Notes under the pieces: model-generated
What the model was told of the DNA's origin: nothing
What the model saw: the letters and a program-made list of their open reading frames with translations, nothing else
Database searches by the model: none
Shown here: one piece after another, positions 19,578 through 29,274 of the stretch
How positions within the stretch are numbered: the stretch's first letter is position 1
Layout: every line of letters begins with the position of its first letter
Program-made: the position numbers and the translations under genes
From: Bicyclus anynana
Taxonomy: Eukaryota > Arthropoda > Insecta > Lepidoptera > Nymphalidae
Direction: 5' to 3'
Length of the DNA: 64,000 nt
Assembly (NCBI RefSeq): GCF_947172395.1
Contig: NC_069085.1
Coordinates: forward strand, 7,906,112 to 7,970,111

Positions 19578-21620
19578 ATGGATCCTATATTAGAAAATGA
19601 GGGTGCATTATCAGACTCTTCAAGCAGCAGATATGGAAAGTCAAAGCGCAAAAAGAAAAAGAATCTCAATGAGGCGCAAAATGAAAGCCAAACGGTTGTA
19701 AGTGATAAGAGAAGGTTTGTCGTAACTACGTTACCCACTTCAGACGATCAAAATGTTCCTTCTGAACGATTACCACAAAGTAACGTGCATACTGTGCACT
19801 TTGGAACACGTGGTGTTGAATCGCAGAGGCCTCATGTCAGATCAATCTTTAAAGACAAGCCAGCAGAAACGTCCAGACCTTCAAGTGCAGAAAGAGAGAC
19901 AACGAGTAAAAAAGAATATGAAACATTTCATGGAACGTCTTCTAGTCCAAGGAGCTCTATTTTTGATATATTTAGGATAAGAAGAAAAAGTGATTCAAAA
20001 AAACATCAGACTCTAATACAGAATGTAAAAGGCGCTGTAGCTGGGACATCAAAAGAGTCTCCTGAAAATTCTAAAGCAGATCAAAATACTTTGGATCCTA
20101 AAGAGTCTCATAAAAAGTATTATTACACAGTAACTGGAGCTTCTTCTACCCGAAAAAGTAGTCCGATTACTAGGGTTATGGATATTTTTAGAAGCAAACC
20201 ACATTCACAAACAGAACAAAACGCGGCTGAAACTGCGAAAAAGAAAAATGCAAAACAGATTCGTCGTTCCTCCATTGGAACCACTTCACCGACATACCAT
20301 AAAAATTCGTATGCTTCGCTAGATCCAACACAGGCAAAACAGTTGTTCAGAGAAGTTCGTGGATTACCCAAATATGATCCATACTTATCTATTGTGCAAA
20401 TTTCTATAGGTGGACGAGATAAGACAAGGCTACTTTTAAATTTTTTTAAATATCATAAATGCTATGAGATACTTCCTAAATCAGCAAAAGTCATTATATT
20501 TGACACTCAGTTTCTTGTTAGAAAAGCTTTTCCTACACTCGTTTCACATGGTATTCGGTCTGCTCCATTATGGGATGCTAATAAAAAATCACTTGTGGGA
20601 ATGATTACTGTCACCGATTTCATCCGAATTCTTTTACTTCATGAAAAAGAAAATTTGTCAATGGATGACTTTGAAAAACATACGCTTCATAATTGGCGCA
20701 AAATATTACGACCAACACGAAAGCCTTTATGCAGTCTTAGTCCAGACCAGTCATTACATGAGGCTATAAACTTGCTTAGCAAAAATAGAGTTCATCGTCT
20801 TCTTATTATTGATCCGCTAACTGGAGATGTTTTATATATATTGTCTCATAAAAGGATATTAAGATTTTTGTTTGTATATCTCAACGAATTCCCTGAATTA
20901 ACATTTTTTCATAAAAATATGCAGGATTTAAATGTAGGAACATATGATGAAATTATTTCAGTCACTGATAACACGACTATCCAAGAAGCTTTCCAGCTAT
21001 TGTTAGAAAAAGATATATCAGCTTTGCCTATATTAGATGAAAGTGGTGTCCTGATCAATGTTTACGCTAAATATGAAGTACTAAATTTAGTCAATGAAAA
21101 ATTATATTTAAATTTGTCCTTAACAATAGGAGAAGTACGAAATAAAAAGAAAGACTGGGAAGAGAAACTTCAAAAATGTCTTTCGAGTATTACCTTATAT
21201 GAGGCCTTAGAAATTATAGTTAGAACTGAAAGTCATCGATTACTATTAGTTAATAAGGATGATAAGCTTGTAGGAATTGTGTCACTATCGGATATATTGG
21301 TTTACCTTAACAGAGTAATTCCAACGGAGAAAAAAATGTCATCTCTTCAAGAAATATTTCGCCCCTTGGAAGAAAATAAAGTTCCTGAATCTTCAAAAGA
21401 AAGTGAAAACGAAGTTATATCTATTACAGTCCCTAATATTCAAGCGCAAAGTGTACCTGAAGCTAACGATGTCCCATGTGAAGAGAATAGCTCTATGGAA
21501 AATAATAATAGAGATACTAATACGAATAACTCGGAGACTGAAGTAGAAAATGCTAGTCTAAAATCAGATATGATTGAAATAAAGGAAGTCGAATCAGATG
21601 AAGCGCCACAATCTCAATGA
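19578..21620 (+). CDS. SNF4Agamma-like: AMP-activated protein kinase gamma subunit, intronless retrogene
   Basis: 680 residues from the ATG at 19578 (context AATTATGG). The open frame reaches back to 19542 but has no earlier ATG, and TAA lies at 19539. The gamma subunit binds AMP/ADP/ATP through four CBS repeats and regulates the AMPK trimer. Residues 1-288 are basic and Ser-rich with two similar motifs, SIFDIFRIRRKS and RVMDIFRSKPHS. The CBS core runs from about 289 (FFKYHKCYEILP) to 580. Residues equivalent to human gamma-1 R70 (R327), D90 (D347), H151/R152 (H406/R407), K170 (K425), H298/R299 (H553/R554) and D317 (D572) are kept. In CBS3, R224 is replaced by Asp (479) and D245 by Glu (500). 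The last 100 residues are acidic. No intron interrupts the frame, unlike the multi-exon parental gene family, so retroposition is the best explanation. The frame is intact, so it is probably functional. Human numbering is from memory. Confidence 0.9.
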   Translation: MDPILENEGALSDSSSSRYGKSKRKKKKNLNEAQNESQTVVSDKRRFVVTTLPTSDDQNVPSERLPQSNVHTVHFGTRGVESQRPHVRSIFKDKPAETSRPSSAERETTSKKEYETFHGTSSSPRSSIFDIFRIRRKSDSKKHQTLIQNVKGAVAGTSKESPENSKADQNTLDPKESHKKYYYTVTGASSTRKSSPITRVMDIFRSKPHSQTEQNAAETAKKKNAKQIRRSSIGTTSPTYHKNSYASLDPTQAKQLFREVRGLPKYDPYLSIVQISIGGRDKTRLLLNFFKYHKCYEILPKSAKVIIFDTQFLVRKAFPTLVSHGIRSAPLWDANKKSLVGMITVTDFIRILLLHEKENLSMDDFEKHTLHNWRKILRPTRKPLCSLSPDQSLHEAINLLSKNRVHRLLIIDPLTGDVLYILSHKRILRFLFVYLNEFPELTFFHKNMQDLNVGTYDEIISVTDNTTIQEAFQLLLEKDISALPILDESGVLINVYAKYEVLNLVNEKLYLNLSLTIGEVRNKKKDWEEKLQKCLSSITLYEALEIIVRTESHRLLLVNKDDKLVGIVSLSDILVYLNRVIPTEKKMSSLQEIFRPLEENKVPESSKESENEVISITVPNIQAQSVPEANDVPCEENSSMENNNRDTNTNNSETEVENASLKSDMIEIKEVESDEAPQSQ

Positions 21621-21825
21621 AGATTTGAAAAAATAATTCTAGGTGATTTCATAATAATTCCAAAGATATTAAATAGATAAAACTAGTGTATCTCATGAAT
21701 GCTTTCTGCTTTTAAATTATGATATTGTAAACTAACTTATTACTTAATTGTTAAAAGTAGTGTCGTCACCACGTGAATGCCTTATTTAATATTTAATTCA
21801 ATATATTATATATCGCTAAAAATTC

Positions 21826-21860
21826 AATAAAATATTTTAGCAGTGTTGTTTATTTTTAAA
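21826..21860 (+). terminator. Poly(A) signal of the AMPK-gamma gene
   Basis: AATAAA at 21826-21831 lies 206 bases after the stop codon and is followed by a GT/T-rich stretch (GTGTTGTTTATTTTT, 21844-21858), the usual downstream element. No poly(A) relic is visible, so if this is a retrocopy it is old. Confidence 0.6.
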
Positions 21861-23035
21861 ATTTATTTCATCTTAATATAGCATACAGTATTAAACTAAA
21901 AAATTCAAAACACATAGGTAATAGGTTTATAGTAACATTCCAATCTACTGAGTGGGTAGTTGATACAAATATGTGTATAGTATAATTAGCAGTAGTTTTT
22001 TTCTTCTAGGTTTATTGTTTTTGATACTTTCTTACTCCCTATATTATCTTAGAAAAAATATTCCTCTTATTAGCTTTTATTATTTGAATATAAATATATT
22101 TTTGTCAATTTGTATGTAGAGGTTTGACAATTTTGTAATAGTAGTGGTACGAGTGATATGAAGATGGCTTCGTCTTTTAGTTAATTTGTATTATAATTTA
22201 TTTTAATGCGCTTAAAATAATAAAAGAAAACTTATATTTGAAATATTTATTGTTCAACATATAATTATGATCACAATTAGAAATATTGTTTCACCAATAA
22301 TTATTTTGATATATAATATACATTAGAAATTGCCAAGTCATCATAGAAAAGGTTCATTTTATTGTATTGGGGCTTTGTTTTTTTTATGAGGTTATAGCAC
22401 CATGATACCAATGCTATCGGTTTAGTTTTCTGCGTGGACGAATTCGCAGGAAATCAGTATTTTTTACTGCTCTAATAACTCCTAATACAGGTTCAATCAA
22501 CGAAGAACGGAAAACAAACGACCTTGTTCTAACAGGTATAATATTTTTGTTCATAACTATTTTGCACAAAAAAGATTGCGCGTGTTTTTTTTATTATTCT
22601 GCATTCCAATCCAAAGTTTTTAGGGATCCGTGCTTTTTTGACACAATTTTGTGTAAGTAATCGTTTTTTTTTGTGCCTGGGAAAATTAAATGATCACAAT
22701 CTTTCCAGAGGTTTTTTTAGTTTGGAATTCTGTCAACAATTACTTAACCTTCCTAAAAATAACTAAGATACATCCGTATGTTATTATAACTACTCGATGC
22801 AAATATACCACCATTATTTCTGACATAATATTAATTTACTCTAAAAAAACCAATCAAAAAAAAATTTAAATAAAGTAGTTTCAATAATAACTAATAATTT
22901 CACAGTGTACGTGCAGGGAACCAGGGATTGCCTTTCTTACGCAGGACGCCTTATGTAGGAACTTGGGTCGTCAGAATATGGTTCTTCGAGAAATTTCTGT
23001 TTTCACGTAGGGCGGTATACTTTTTTTAAATTGCA
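21861..23035. other. No gene recognised
   Basis: AT-rich. The patch at 22905-23030 (GTACGTGCAGGGAACCAGGG) is more mixed and may be an old repeat; not identified. Confidence 0.4.
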
Positions 23036-23041
23036 ATTTAA

Positions 23042-23250
23042 TTATAACCGACTTCCAAAACGGAGGAGGTTCTATGTTTTTTATGTATGCCCAGCGATAT
23101 TTCCGTCATTTGTGGACCGATTTTATTTTATTTAAATTTTCTGTTAATCTCATTATTTTATGTGTAATTTTTTTTTTCATATGGGTATATGTATGCCGGA
23201 CATTAAAATCATTATTATTTTTACTTGAATACAGAGTTAGTATGAGCAAA
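23042..23250 (+). repeat. ACCGACTTC repeat, 5' portion
   Basis: TATAACCGACTTCCAAAACG, GGAGGAGGTTC and TATGTATGCCCAGCGATATT, then TCCGTCATTTGTGGACCGAT, match the first 100 bases of the element at 44432. It is truncated after a T-rich stretch. Confidence 0.75.
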
Positions 23251-23479
23251 AAATAAGAGCAATTAAAATACAAAAGTGACCGTGATGGTCAATTTAGCAA
23301 TAATCCATTTAGTGATTTATTACATGATTATTGATTTCGTCTGTACAACTTGCACATAAAATAATGGTTCTTACGACTATGAAAATAAGGCATCATTTGA
23401 TATACCTTGTAAGTAAAGTATTCACTATAATATTTATGGTCTAATACGAATGTTTTTGTGTAGATCTAAACTGTAATAA

Positions 23480-23612
23480 CAATATAATTTTGTTTGTTTG
23501 TTACAATTTAACTCAACAGCTATTCGACCGATTTTAATTATACAACATTATAAAGCGACTAACATAGGCTATTTTTTATCATATAAAACCACGGGGTACA
23601 GCTAATACATTA
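23480..23612 (+). repeat. CTAGT-type repeat, degraded end
   Basis: GTTTGTTTGTTACAATTTAA, CGACCGATTTTAATTATACA and ACCACGGGGTACAGCTAAT form the usual order for a member of the CTAGT-ended superfamily, with the end mutated to CTAAT. Confidence 0.5.
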
Positions 23613-23629
23613 TGTACGTACATAACAAT

Positions 23630-24147
23630 TAGAGATGCGCCGACTATGACTTTTGCCGACTAGCCGATTAGCCGGTTGCAAAGATGCCGACTAATCGGCC
23701 GACTAGTCGGCCATACCCATCACGGTTCCGGTGATTTCCGTAAAGATTAGTTTAGGTAGGTACTGCTGATTTAAGCGCAAGCCTACTAATGTGTCTATGT
23801 GTTTTACATATGTTTTTTACGTGGCATTGTTTTCTTAATTTTTATTCGCACGTATTTAATGCCGAGCAAGTAACTTTTCCGAGCAAGTGAGATAAAAATA
23901 ATATTTTTTGTACAGTTAATACTGTTATTGTTCATGGAAGCAAAAGAGCTGAATTAAAATTTAATTATGACAAAAAGAAAATTTTTTGAAAGGATATTTT
24001 TTTTTCCCTTTTTAAATAATATTATGGAGAAATACAAATAAAATTATAAGCTTACTAGTCGGGGCTCTTTGCCGACTAGTCGGCAGCTAGTCGCTGACTA
24101 CGATAGTAGCGATTAGTCGGCTTTACCAACTAGTCGGCCCATCTCTA
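23630..24147. mobile_element. hAT-like MITE with 8-bp target duplication
   Basis: The ends are TAGAGATGCGCCGACTA at 23630 and TAGTCGGCCCATCTCTA ending at 24147, inverted repeats with one mismatch. The flanking 8-mers ATAACAAT (23622-23629) and ATAATAAT (24148-24155) match at seven of eight positions, as expected for hAT insertion. Both subterminal regions are packed with GCCGACTAGTCGGC-type palindromes (23697-23712 is a perfect 16-mer, 24071-24084 a 14-mer). No transposase is present. Confidence 0.8.
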
Positions 24148-24189
24148 ATAATAATATAATTTGAAATTTCTAAATTATTATTACAAAGG

Positions 24190-24312
24190 ATTAAAAATAG
24201 ATTTTACTCCGGATTAACACGTAGGCTATTTTTCATTACGGAAAAATCCATGGTTCCTGCGGGATTTGTATAAAACTGAATTCTACGCGGACAAAATCGC
24301 GGGCATCAGCTA
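24190..24312 (+). repeat. CTAGT-ended repeat fragment
   Basis: GTAGGCTATTTTTCATTACG, AAATCCATGGTTCCTGCGGG and ACGCGGACAAAATCGCGGGC, then ATCAGCTAGT: the 3' part of the CTAGT-ended superfamily, lying immediately right of the hAT-like element. Confidence 0.6.
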
Positions 24313-24439
24313 GTATTTCATAATTTAATTTAACAATGTCTGGTTTGGTGCCTGGTGGAACGTTTTGGTCGTTGTAGAACCTGAGAGAAGAGCCTGTGGA
24401 ATCTAGATTGTCCTCTTTTTATTAAATCTTAGTTTGTCA

Positions 24440-24925
24440 GCCCACGCTTTACTATAGATAAGTATGGTTGGCAACTATCCAGTTGGAACCGTGGTGGTTT
24501 TGGAGAGGTAGCAGGTTGCTGGGGGACGGCTCAGGACCTGTCGCCGTGTGGTACGTCGATTCTCTTTCTGCAAACGCTAACGCTTCGAAATTAAAAAATG
24601 TATGGGAATTACATTCACTATGACAGATCATGTGTTCATATTGTCATTTCCATACATTTTCTTAGTATTCGAAACGTTAGCATTTGTAGAAAGAGAATTG
24701 ATGTGTCACATGGCTAAGGCCCCAGGTCTGTTCTGATGGTAAACAACGGTCATGGTCAATACATCCCACCAACCGATTTAGCGTTCCGGAACGGCCGCGG
24801 CGAAAACGTCAGAAGATGGATACATTAAACTTGTATCTCTTTCCAGTATCTTCGACGGCATTGTCACCTAATATGTGAAATAGTGATAGTGCAGTCAAGT
24901 AACGTGTACCTACCTAATAAAAAAA
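24440..24925 (+). mobile_element. SINE family D remnant, interrupted by a MITE
   Basis: GGACGGCTCAGGACCTG on the left of the MITE at 24543, and CAACCGATTTAGCGTTCCGG, ATTAAACTTGTATCTCTTTC and a terminal A-run on its right, resemble the SINE at 56925. Diverged, and the head is not clear. Confidence 0.4.
24543..24714. mobile_element. MITE with about 66-bp inverted repeats
   Basis: The left arm (from GCCGTGTGGTACGTCGATTC) and right arm (ending ATTGATGTGTCACATGGC) are inverted copies sharing TCTCTTTCTRCAAAYGCTAA and TTCGAA, with about 15% mismatch. The 40-base centre is unpaired. It sits inside a SINE-D remnant. Confidence 0.8.
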
Positions 24926-25359
24926 ATACGCGTGGCACTCAAGGACTGTCGCGGTAAAGCTATTGCATAGCATTTTTTATCGACATATGCAATTATAATT
25001 ATTTATTTATTTTATTTATGCAGTATTTCTTTTTCTTTAGAAAATAATAAAAAATGTCTTTACGTTGAGATTGAATTGAACTCTGGTTTAATAAGTTTTG
25101 CCCCTTAGTTTCACACCACTTATCCAGTTGAGTCGCTATGATAACGCTATGTTTACTTGATGCATGGCTTAGGTGTTAGGTTTATTTTCGTTACGGATTT
25201 TCTTGATTCGGTCGCCGCGCACAAAGCCCGCGATAACGGCTATGCAATAGCTTAACAAGTATGTGTGATATATACCTACAGAAGTTCGTTGATTCATAAA
25301 AGTCTCGGACATTCACTAGTTTTATAAAATTAAGTATGGATGACTGTATTTTTTACAGA

Positions 25360-25440
25360 CAAGATTTGCTTGTCGGAACTGGATGGCGGCGCTGCGGTCC
25401 GAAGCGGTCCTAAAAACCTGTTAAAATGTTCGCAAGGACA
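25360..25440. promoter_or_regulatory. Small GC-rich patch with a YY1-like site
   Basis: GGATGGCGGCGCTGCGG (25381-25397) contains the ATGGCGG core. Just upstream GACAAGATTTGCTTGTC forms a six-base-pair hairpin. No other promoter element is seen; 24926-25359 holds nothing recognised. Confidence 0.2.
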
Positions 25441-25569
25441 TTCGTGATGACTTGCGATTCTATAATGAATACCCATAATAATATAACGATATTTTTCATT
25501 GTTTTATAACTTGATTAGTTTCATACTAGAATGAATTAATACCAACTTAGGTATACTCGTACATACAAA

Positions 25570-25858
25570 TAAATAAAACTTAAATGTTTGTCTGTGATTT
25601 TAGATTAACTGTGTTTTTGTTTTGTTACTTACGCGATACCAAAACACAAAATTATTGGCTGCTTGTCCGGTCTAATCTCTAAAATGTCTGAACATATTTA
25701 AATTTGACTTTCACTGGAAGATAGAGCAACATAATCATAATAATAGGATCAATAATAGGATTTTTATCCCAGAAAAATATATGGTTCCCGTGGGTTTTGT
25801 CAACAAGTGAATTTGACACGCGGAAGAAATCTCGGGTTAATCTAATAAGTAAAACTAG
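25570..25858 (+). repeat. CTAGT-superfamily repeat, degraded
   Basis: TGTTTGTCTGTGATTTTAGA, TTTGACTTTCACTGGAAGAT, ATATATGGTTCCCGTGGGTT and ACACGCGGAAGAAATCTCGG occur in the order seen in other members; the CTAGT end has decayed. Confidence 0.5.
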
Positions 25859-26254
25859 TCTTTAATATGCAAAACCTACAGACCTACATATTGCTTCTTG
25901 TTTTTGTATTAGTTGCAAATTTATCTGAAAGAATATATCATAGGAAAGGAAGAGGAACATAGGTCCGTACTCGTAAATCTATATTTAGATTTCTGATAAG
26001 CCGTAGAGCCTTGCCTCTTTAAAAACCGTTTAGAGAGATAATTTTCTATTGTGATTTTACAATGTTGTCGTGATCTTGCGATCTTAACAAGATCACTTTA
26101 GCGTTATTGTTGTAGTACCTACTTACTTACTCGCAACATTGTGTATGCACACGAGTAGAGAATCCGCTTTATAAATAAATAAATAATTAAATAACTGACA
26201 ATGTAAATGTTTACGTAACGCTTATGTTTTTACCGTTTCTTTTCATTTATTATT

Positions 26255-26385
26255 GTACTAGCGCAGGTCTCGAGGTTTCACCAGTATAATTCCGGTGCCT
26301 GTGGGAATACGGGTATAAATATAGTCTAAATGTTACTCGCTGATAGTGTAGCTTTCCATTGTTCTCACTTTTGCATACAAATTCA
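26255..26385 (-). repeat. Short CTAGT-superfamily fragment
   Basis: GGTCTCGAGGTTTCACCAGT followed by GCCTGTGGGAATACGGGTAT resembles the reversed 3' half of the family at 28345. Weak. Confidence 0.35.
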
Positions 26386-26960
26386 CAAATTCATTTTCGA
26401 ATTTATAATACAAATATGGATATAACTCCTTTAATTTCTAATTTCGGTTAAATAATTTAATATAAGGAAGCATAACACTTAAAAACCGGAGTTCGAAATT
26501 AATTAGTAAATAGGAAGAAAGGAAGTATTGCAAACAGTAGCAAATAAGATCCAAGTAGGTACCTACTTTATACATTGGCACTTAAATACACGGCAGGCAA
26601 AAAATATTAAAATTAATTAGCAGAATGAATTGCCTTTGGCGCCATTAGGTACCTGCAGATAATATGATTGAAAACAGCCAATGATCTCAAAGCCCTCTTT
26701 TTGTTATTACTATTTATATGCATGACGTGCTTTTGTGCGTTTGTTGATTATATTTTGTGTGTGTTCGCTAAACTCAGGAACGGCTGAAAAATAGAAACAT
26801 TTTATTTGATTGTGATTTTCAAGGGACTGCGGGCTCCGGTGAGTGGTCTCGCTACCGGTGATGTAGTGCGCCGCATAACATGGGCCGGGTCTTATGGACC
26901 GTAGGTACAATATAACACGCCGTTGATGTTAATCTATATTCACAATTCATGTATCAATTT
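26386..26960. other. No gene recognised
   Basis: AT-rich. A 66-codon minus-strand frame at 26710-26910 has no features. Confidence 0.4.
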
Positions 26961-26971
26961 AGTGAGTGCAG

Positions 26972-27150
26972 CTGAGCGGAGGCTGCAAGACGAGGCAGCA
27001 ACCGGTCGCCGCTCGGCTGCACCACCCTACCCGGAACAAGTCTCGTCTCAAGGTTGCCCCGTATCTCACTGTGAAGGAGAATTCGCTCTTATCTGCGACT
27101 GCCCAGCGATCAACATAATATTCCGATCATGTGGGTAGGTATATTCATAG
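26972..27150 (+). other. Candidate exon of unknown gene
   Basis: A G+C-rich block in AT-rich DNA sits between an acceptor-like AGTGAGTGCAG (AG at 26970-26971) and two donors, GTGG|GTAGGT (27135) and a perfect ATAG|GTAAGT (27151). One frame is open across most of it (AERRLQDEAATGRRSAAPPY ... EGEFALICDCPAINI) and another ends in a stop about 145 bases in (RLKVAPYLTVKEN). Neither is recognised, so it may be an untranslated exon. The polypyrimidine tract before the acceptor is weak. Confidence 0.25.
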
Positions 27151-28340
27151 GTAAGTAGATCTTATGAATGATTCGAATTTCAAAATAAGTTTTATCAAGT
27201 AGGTAGATACTTTATGACCATTTAATTTATCTGTTTTTGTAACTGATCCAATTATATCAATACATAATTCTAACTTATATATGGTTATTTGTTTTAAAAC
27301 TTATTATAAATTACCTATTTCATAATCCTTGCAGCCTTATAATCTATTGTCTGCTAACAATTGATAGTATAGTTTGAGTCACGTAAAAGGAGTACGGGAC
27401 GATTACACAATTTACTTACATACGAGTAGGTTTAAATGATCAGGACAACGCTTCGCCAAAACTATTGTTTACTGAAATTTTGTCGATAAGTATGATATTT
27501 ATATGAAACAATTGCTGCTGTTAGGCGGGTTAGAGGGGGATATTCTGATGAAAGTCTGTTCTTTAAAGTTAGGAGGATCAAGCCTCCATGCAAATGTTAG
27601 AAAACGGTTCTTAAAGTATACAAAATTATAATTTAAATTCACTAGTTTAGTGATTCTTAGGATTATCTGAAATCCGGGTGATGTTAGAACCGTTTAAATA
27701 CTACCAGTACGTACTCGTATATTATTACTTTATTATTTAGTGGACTCGTAGTAGTACACTCGCATTTAATTCTAAAATTCCCTAAAGAGCAAGTCTTTAT
27801 TAAGCGCTCTTTTTCAGTGCTACGTATTATATTGATCTATTATTTATTCATGTATGAAAAAATTAGGACCGAGAGTAACGTGACGGCAATAGATTTTATT
27901 CAAATTAACCATTTTAACATAAGAATACGAACCGGTAGCGGCCCACTCGTGTGAAACCGGTAAGTCACTTGACACTGGTTAAATAAATATGGAAGCTTGC
28001 TTGCGATTGTGAGACAAATCTGCCTACACATCGACGCTGCCCGGTGTTGACGTTTGGCGGGCAGGTCATAAAAAATGATACCTTTCGGTAACTAAAGGCT
28101 TTTAGTGTTTTTGTTTTGAAGTCTAGACGGCCGTAAATGGTAAGGGGCAGTATGTGTGTACATAAACATACTTACTAATATCCACATGAATTTTAAACGG
28201 TGTCTGAACTGAAACAGGAAAGCTGCGAATTTGGTGGAAACAGAATGTTTGTTTGTGAATTATTAATTAAAATAGCAATTGGAGTAGGTATGGACAGCGT
28301 CCTGTGAGACCTGTTAGGAGTTTTAGAGTAAGAGTAAAAA
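27151..28340. other. No gene recognised
   Basis: AT-rich with a more mixed patch at 27930-28140. No frame or family identified. Confidence 0.4.
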
Positions 28341-28344
28341 AAAA

Positions 28345-28507
28345 TATATATTGTACACTACACGTGGTTCCTGGTCCCGTAGGAATACGAAGATAGCCTA
28401 TAGCCTTCCTCGATAAATGGGCTATCTGACACTGAAAGAATTTTTCAAATCGGACCAGTAGTTTTTGAGATTAGCGCGTTAAAACAAACAAACTCTTCAG
28501 CTTTATC
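28345..28507 (-). mobile_element. CTAGT-superfamily repeat, 5' half, inverted
   Basis: On the minus strand it runs AAAGCTGAAGAGTTTGTTTG, GCGCGTTAAAAC reversed, TACTGGTCCGATTTGAAAAA, GATAGCCCATTTATCGAGGA and GGAACCACGTGTAG, the familiar lepidopteran order. It lacks the 3' end and abuts the head of the next element. Confidence 0.65.
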
Positions 28508-29088
28508 TATCTATACTTATAATAAATCTGTAGAGAGGTCAATTCTGTACATGAAATATATTTCCAAAATAACTATCAGGGGTGATTATTGGTCAATACT
28601 GATGCCAAAAATGCAATCAGTAAAATTTCCGTCTGTCTGTCTGTCTGTCTGTCTGTCTGTATGTTCTTTATAGAAACAAAAACTACTCGACGGATTTTAA
28701 CGAAACTTGGTACAATTATTCTTCATACTCCTGGGCAGGTTATAGTATACTTTTCATCACGCTACGATCAATAGAAGCAGAGCAGTGAATGAAATGTTGG
28801 GAAAACGGGAGAAGTTACTCAATTTTTTAAGCTTTCGCCGCGTGGTATGTTCGTTATTGAAACAAAAACTACTCGACGGATTTTAATAAAACTTAGTACA
28901 ATTATTCTTCACACTCCTGGGCAGCTTATAGTATTAAACGGGAAAACGGGGGAAGTTACTCAATTTTTAAGCCTTTAATAGGGTAGGAGTAGGGTAGGAG
29001 TACGGTAGGGGTAGAGTAGGGGTAGGCTAGGGGTAGGGTAGGGGTAAAAGTAGGGTTTCACGCGGACGAAGTCGCGGGCGTCCGCTAG
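28508..29088 (+). mobile_element. Helitron-like element with internal duplication
   Basis: It starts TCTATACTTATAATAAATCT and ends TTTCACGCGGACGAAGTCGC then GGGCGTCCGCTAGT. Inside are a (GTCT)n tract, two copies of a roughly 190-bp block (ACAAAAACTACTCGACGGAT at 28676 and 28863, each followed by GGGAAAACGGG), and a GGGTA minisatellite at 28978-29050. A reversed relative lies at 52108-52722. No ORF. Confidence 0.7.
28631..28660. repeat. (GTCT)n microsatellite
   Basis: Seven uninterrupted GTCT units inside the Helitron-like element; the counterpart in the reversed copy near 52545 is a degenerate CAGA run. Confidence 0.9.
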
Positions 29089-29274
29089 TAATATAATATT
29101 AGTATAGATTACATACAAGTAGGTATAATGTATAGCGAGTCGGACCTGAGTACTCTGGGTTCCATACCTGAGAGAAAAAGTGGTTCTTTAAAGGTTCTTT
29201 AAAGGCTTAAAGTCAAAAATCAGAACTCGTGAAGTCTTTCAGTCTGCGTGGGCTGCACACAAACCTCGGTAAGT

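Noticed and set aside
19442..19738. 98-codon minus-strand frame overlapping the AMPK-gamma start
   Set aside because: It is a shadow of the real coding strand with no features of its own.
28978..29050. GGGTA arrays as interstitial telomere repeats
   Set aside because: Moth telomeres are TTAGG; the unit here is an imperfect GGGGTAGGGTA inside a dispersed element and recurs at the same place in other copies.
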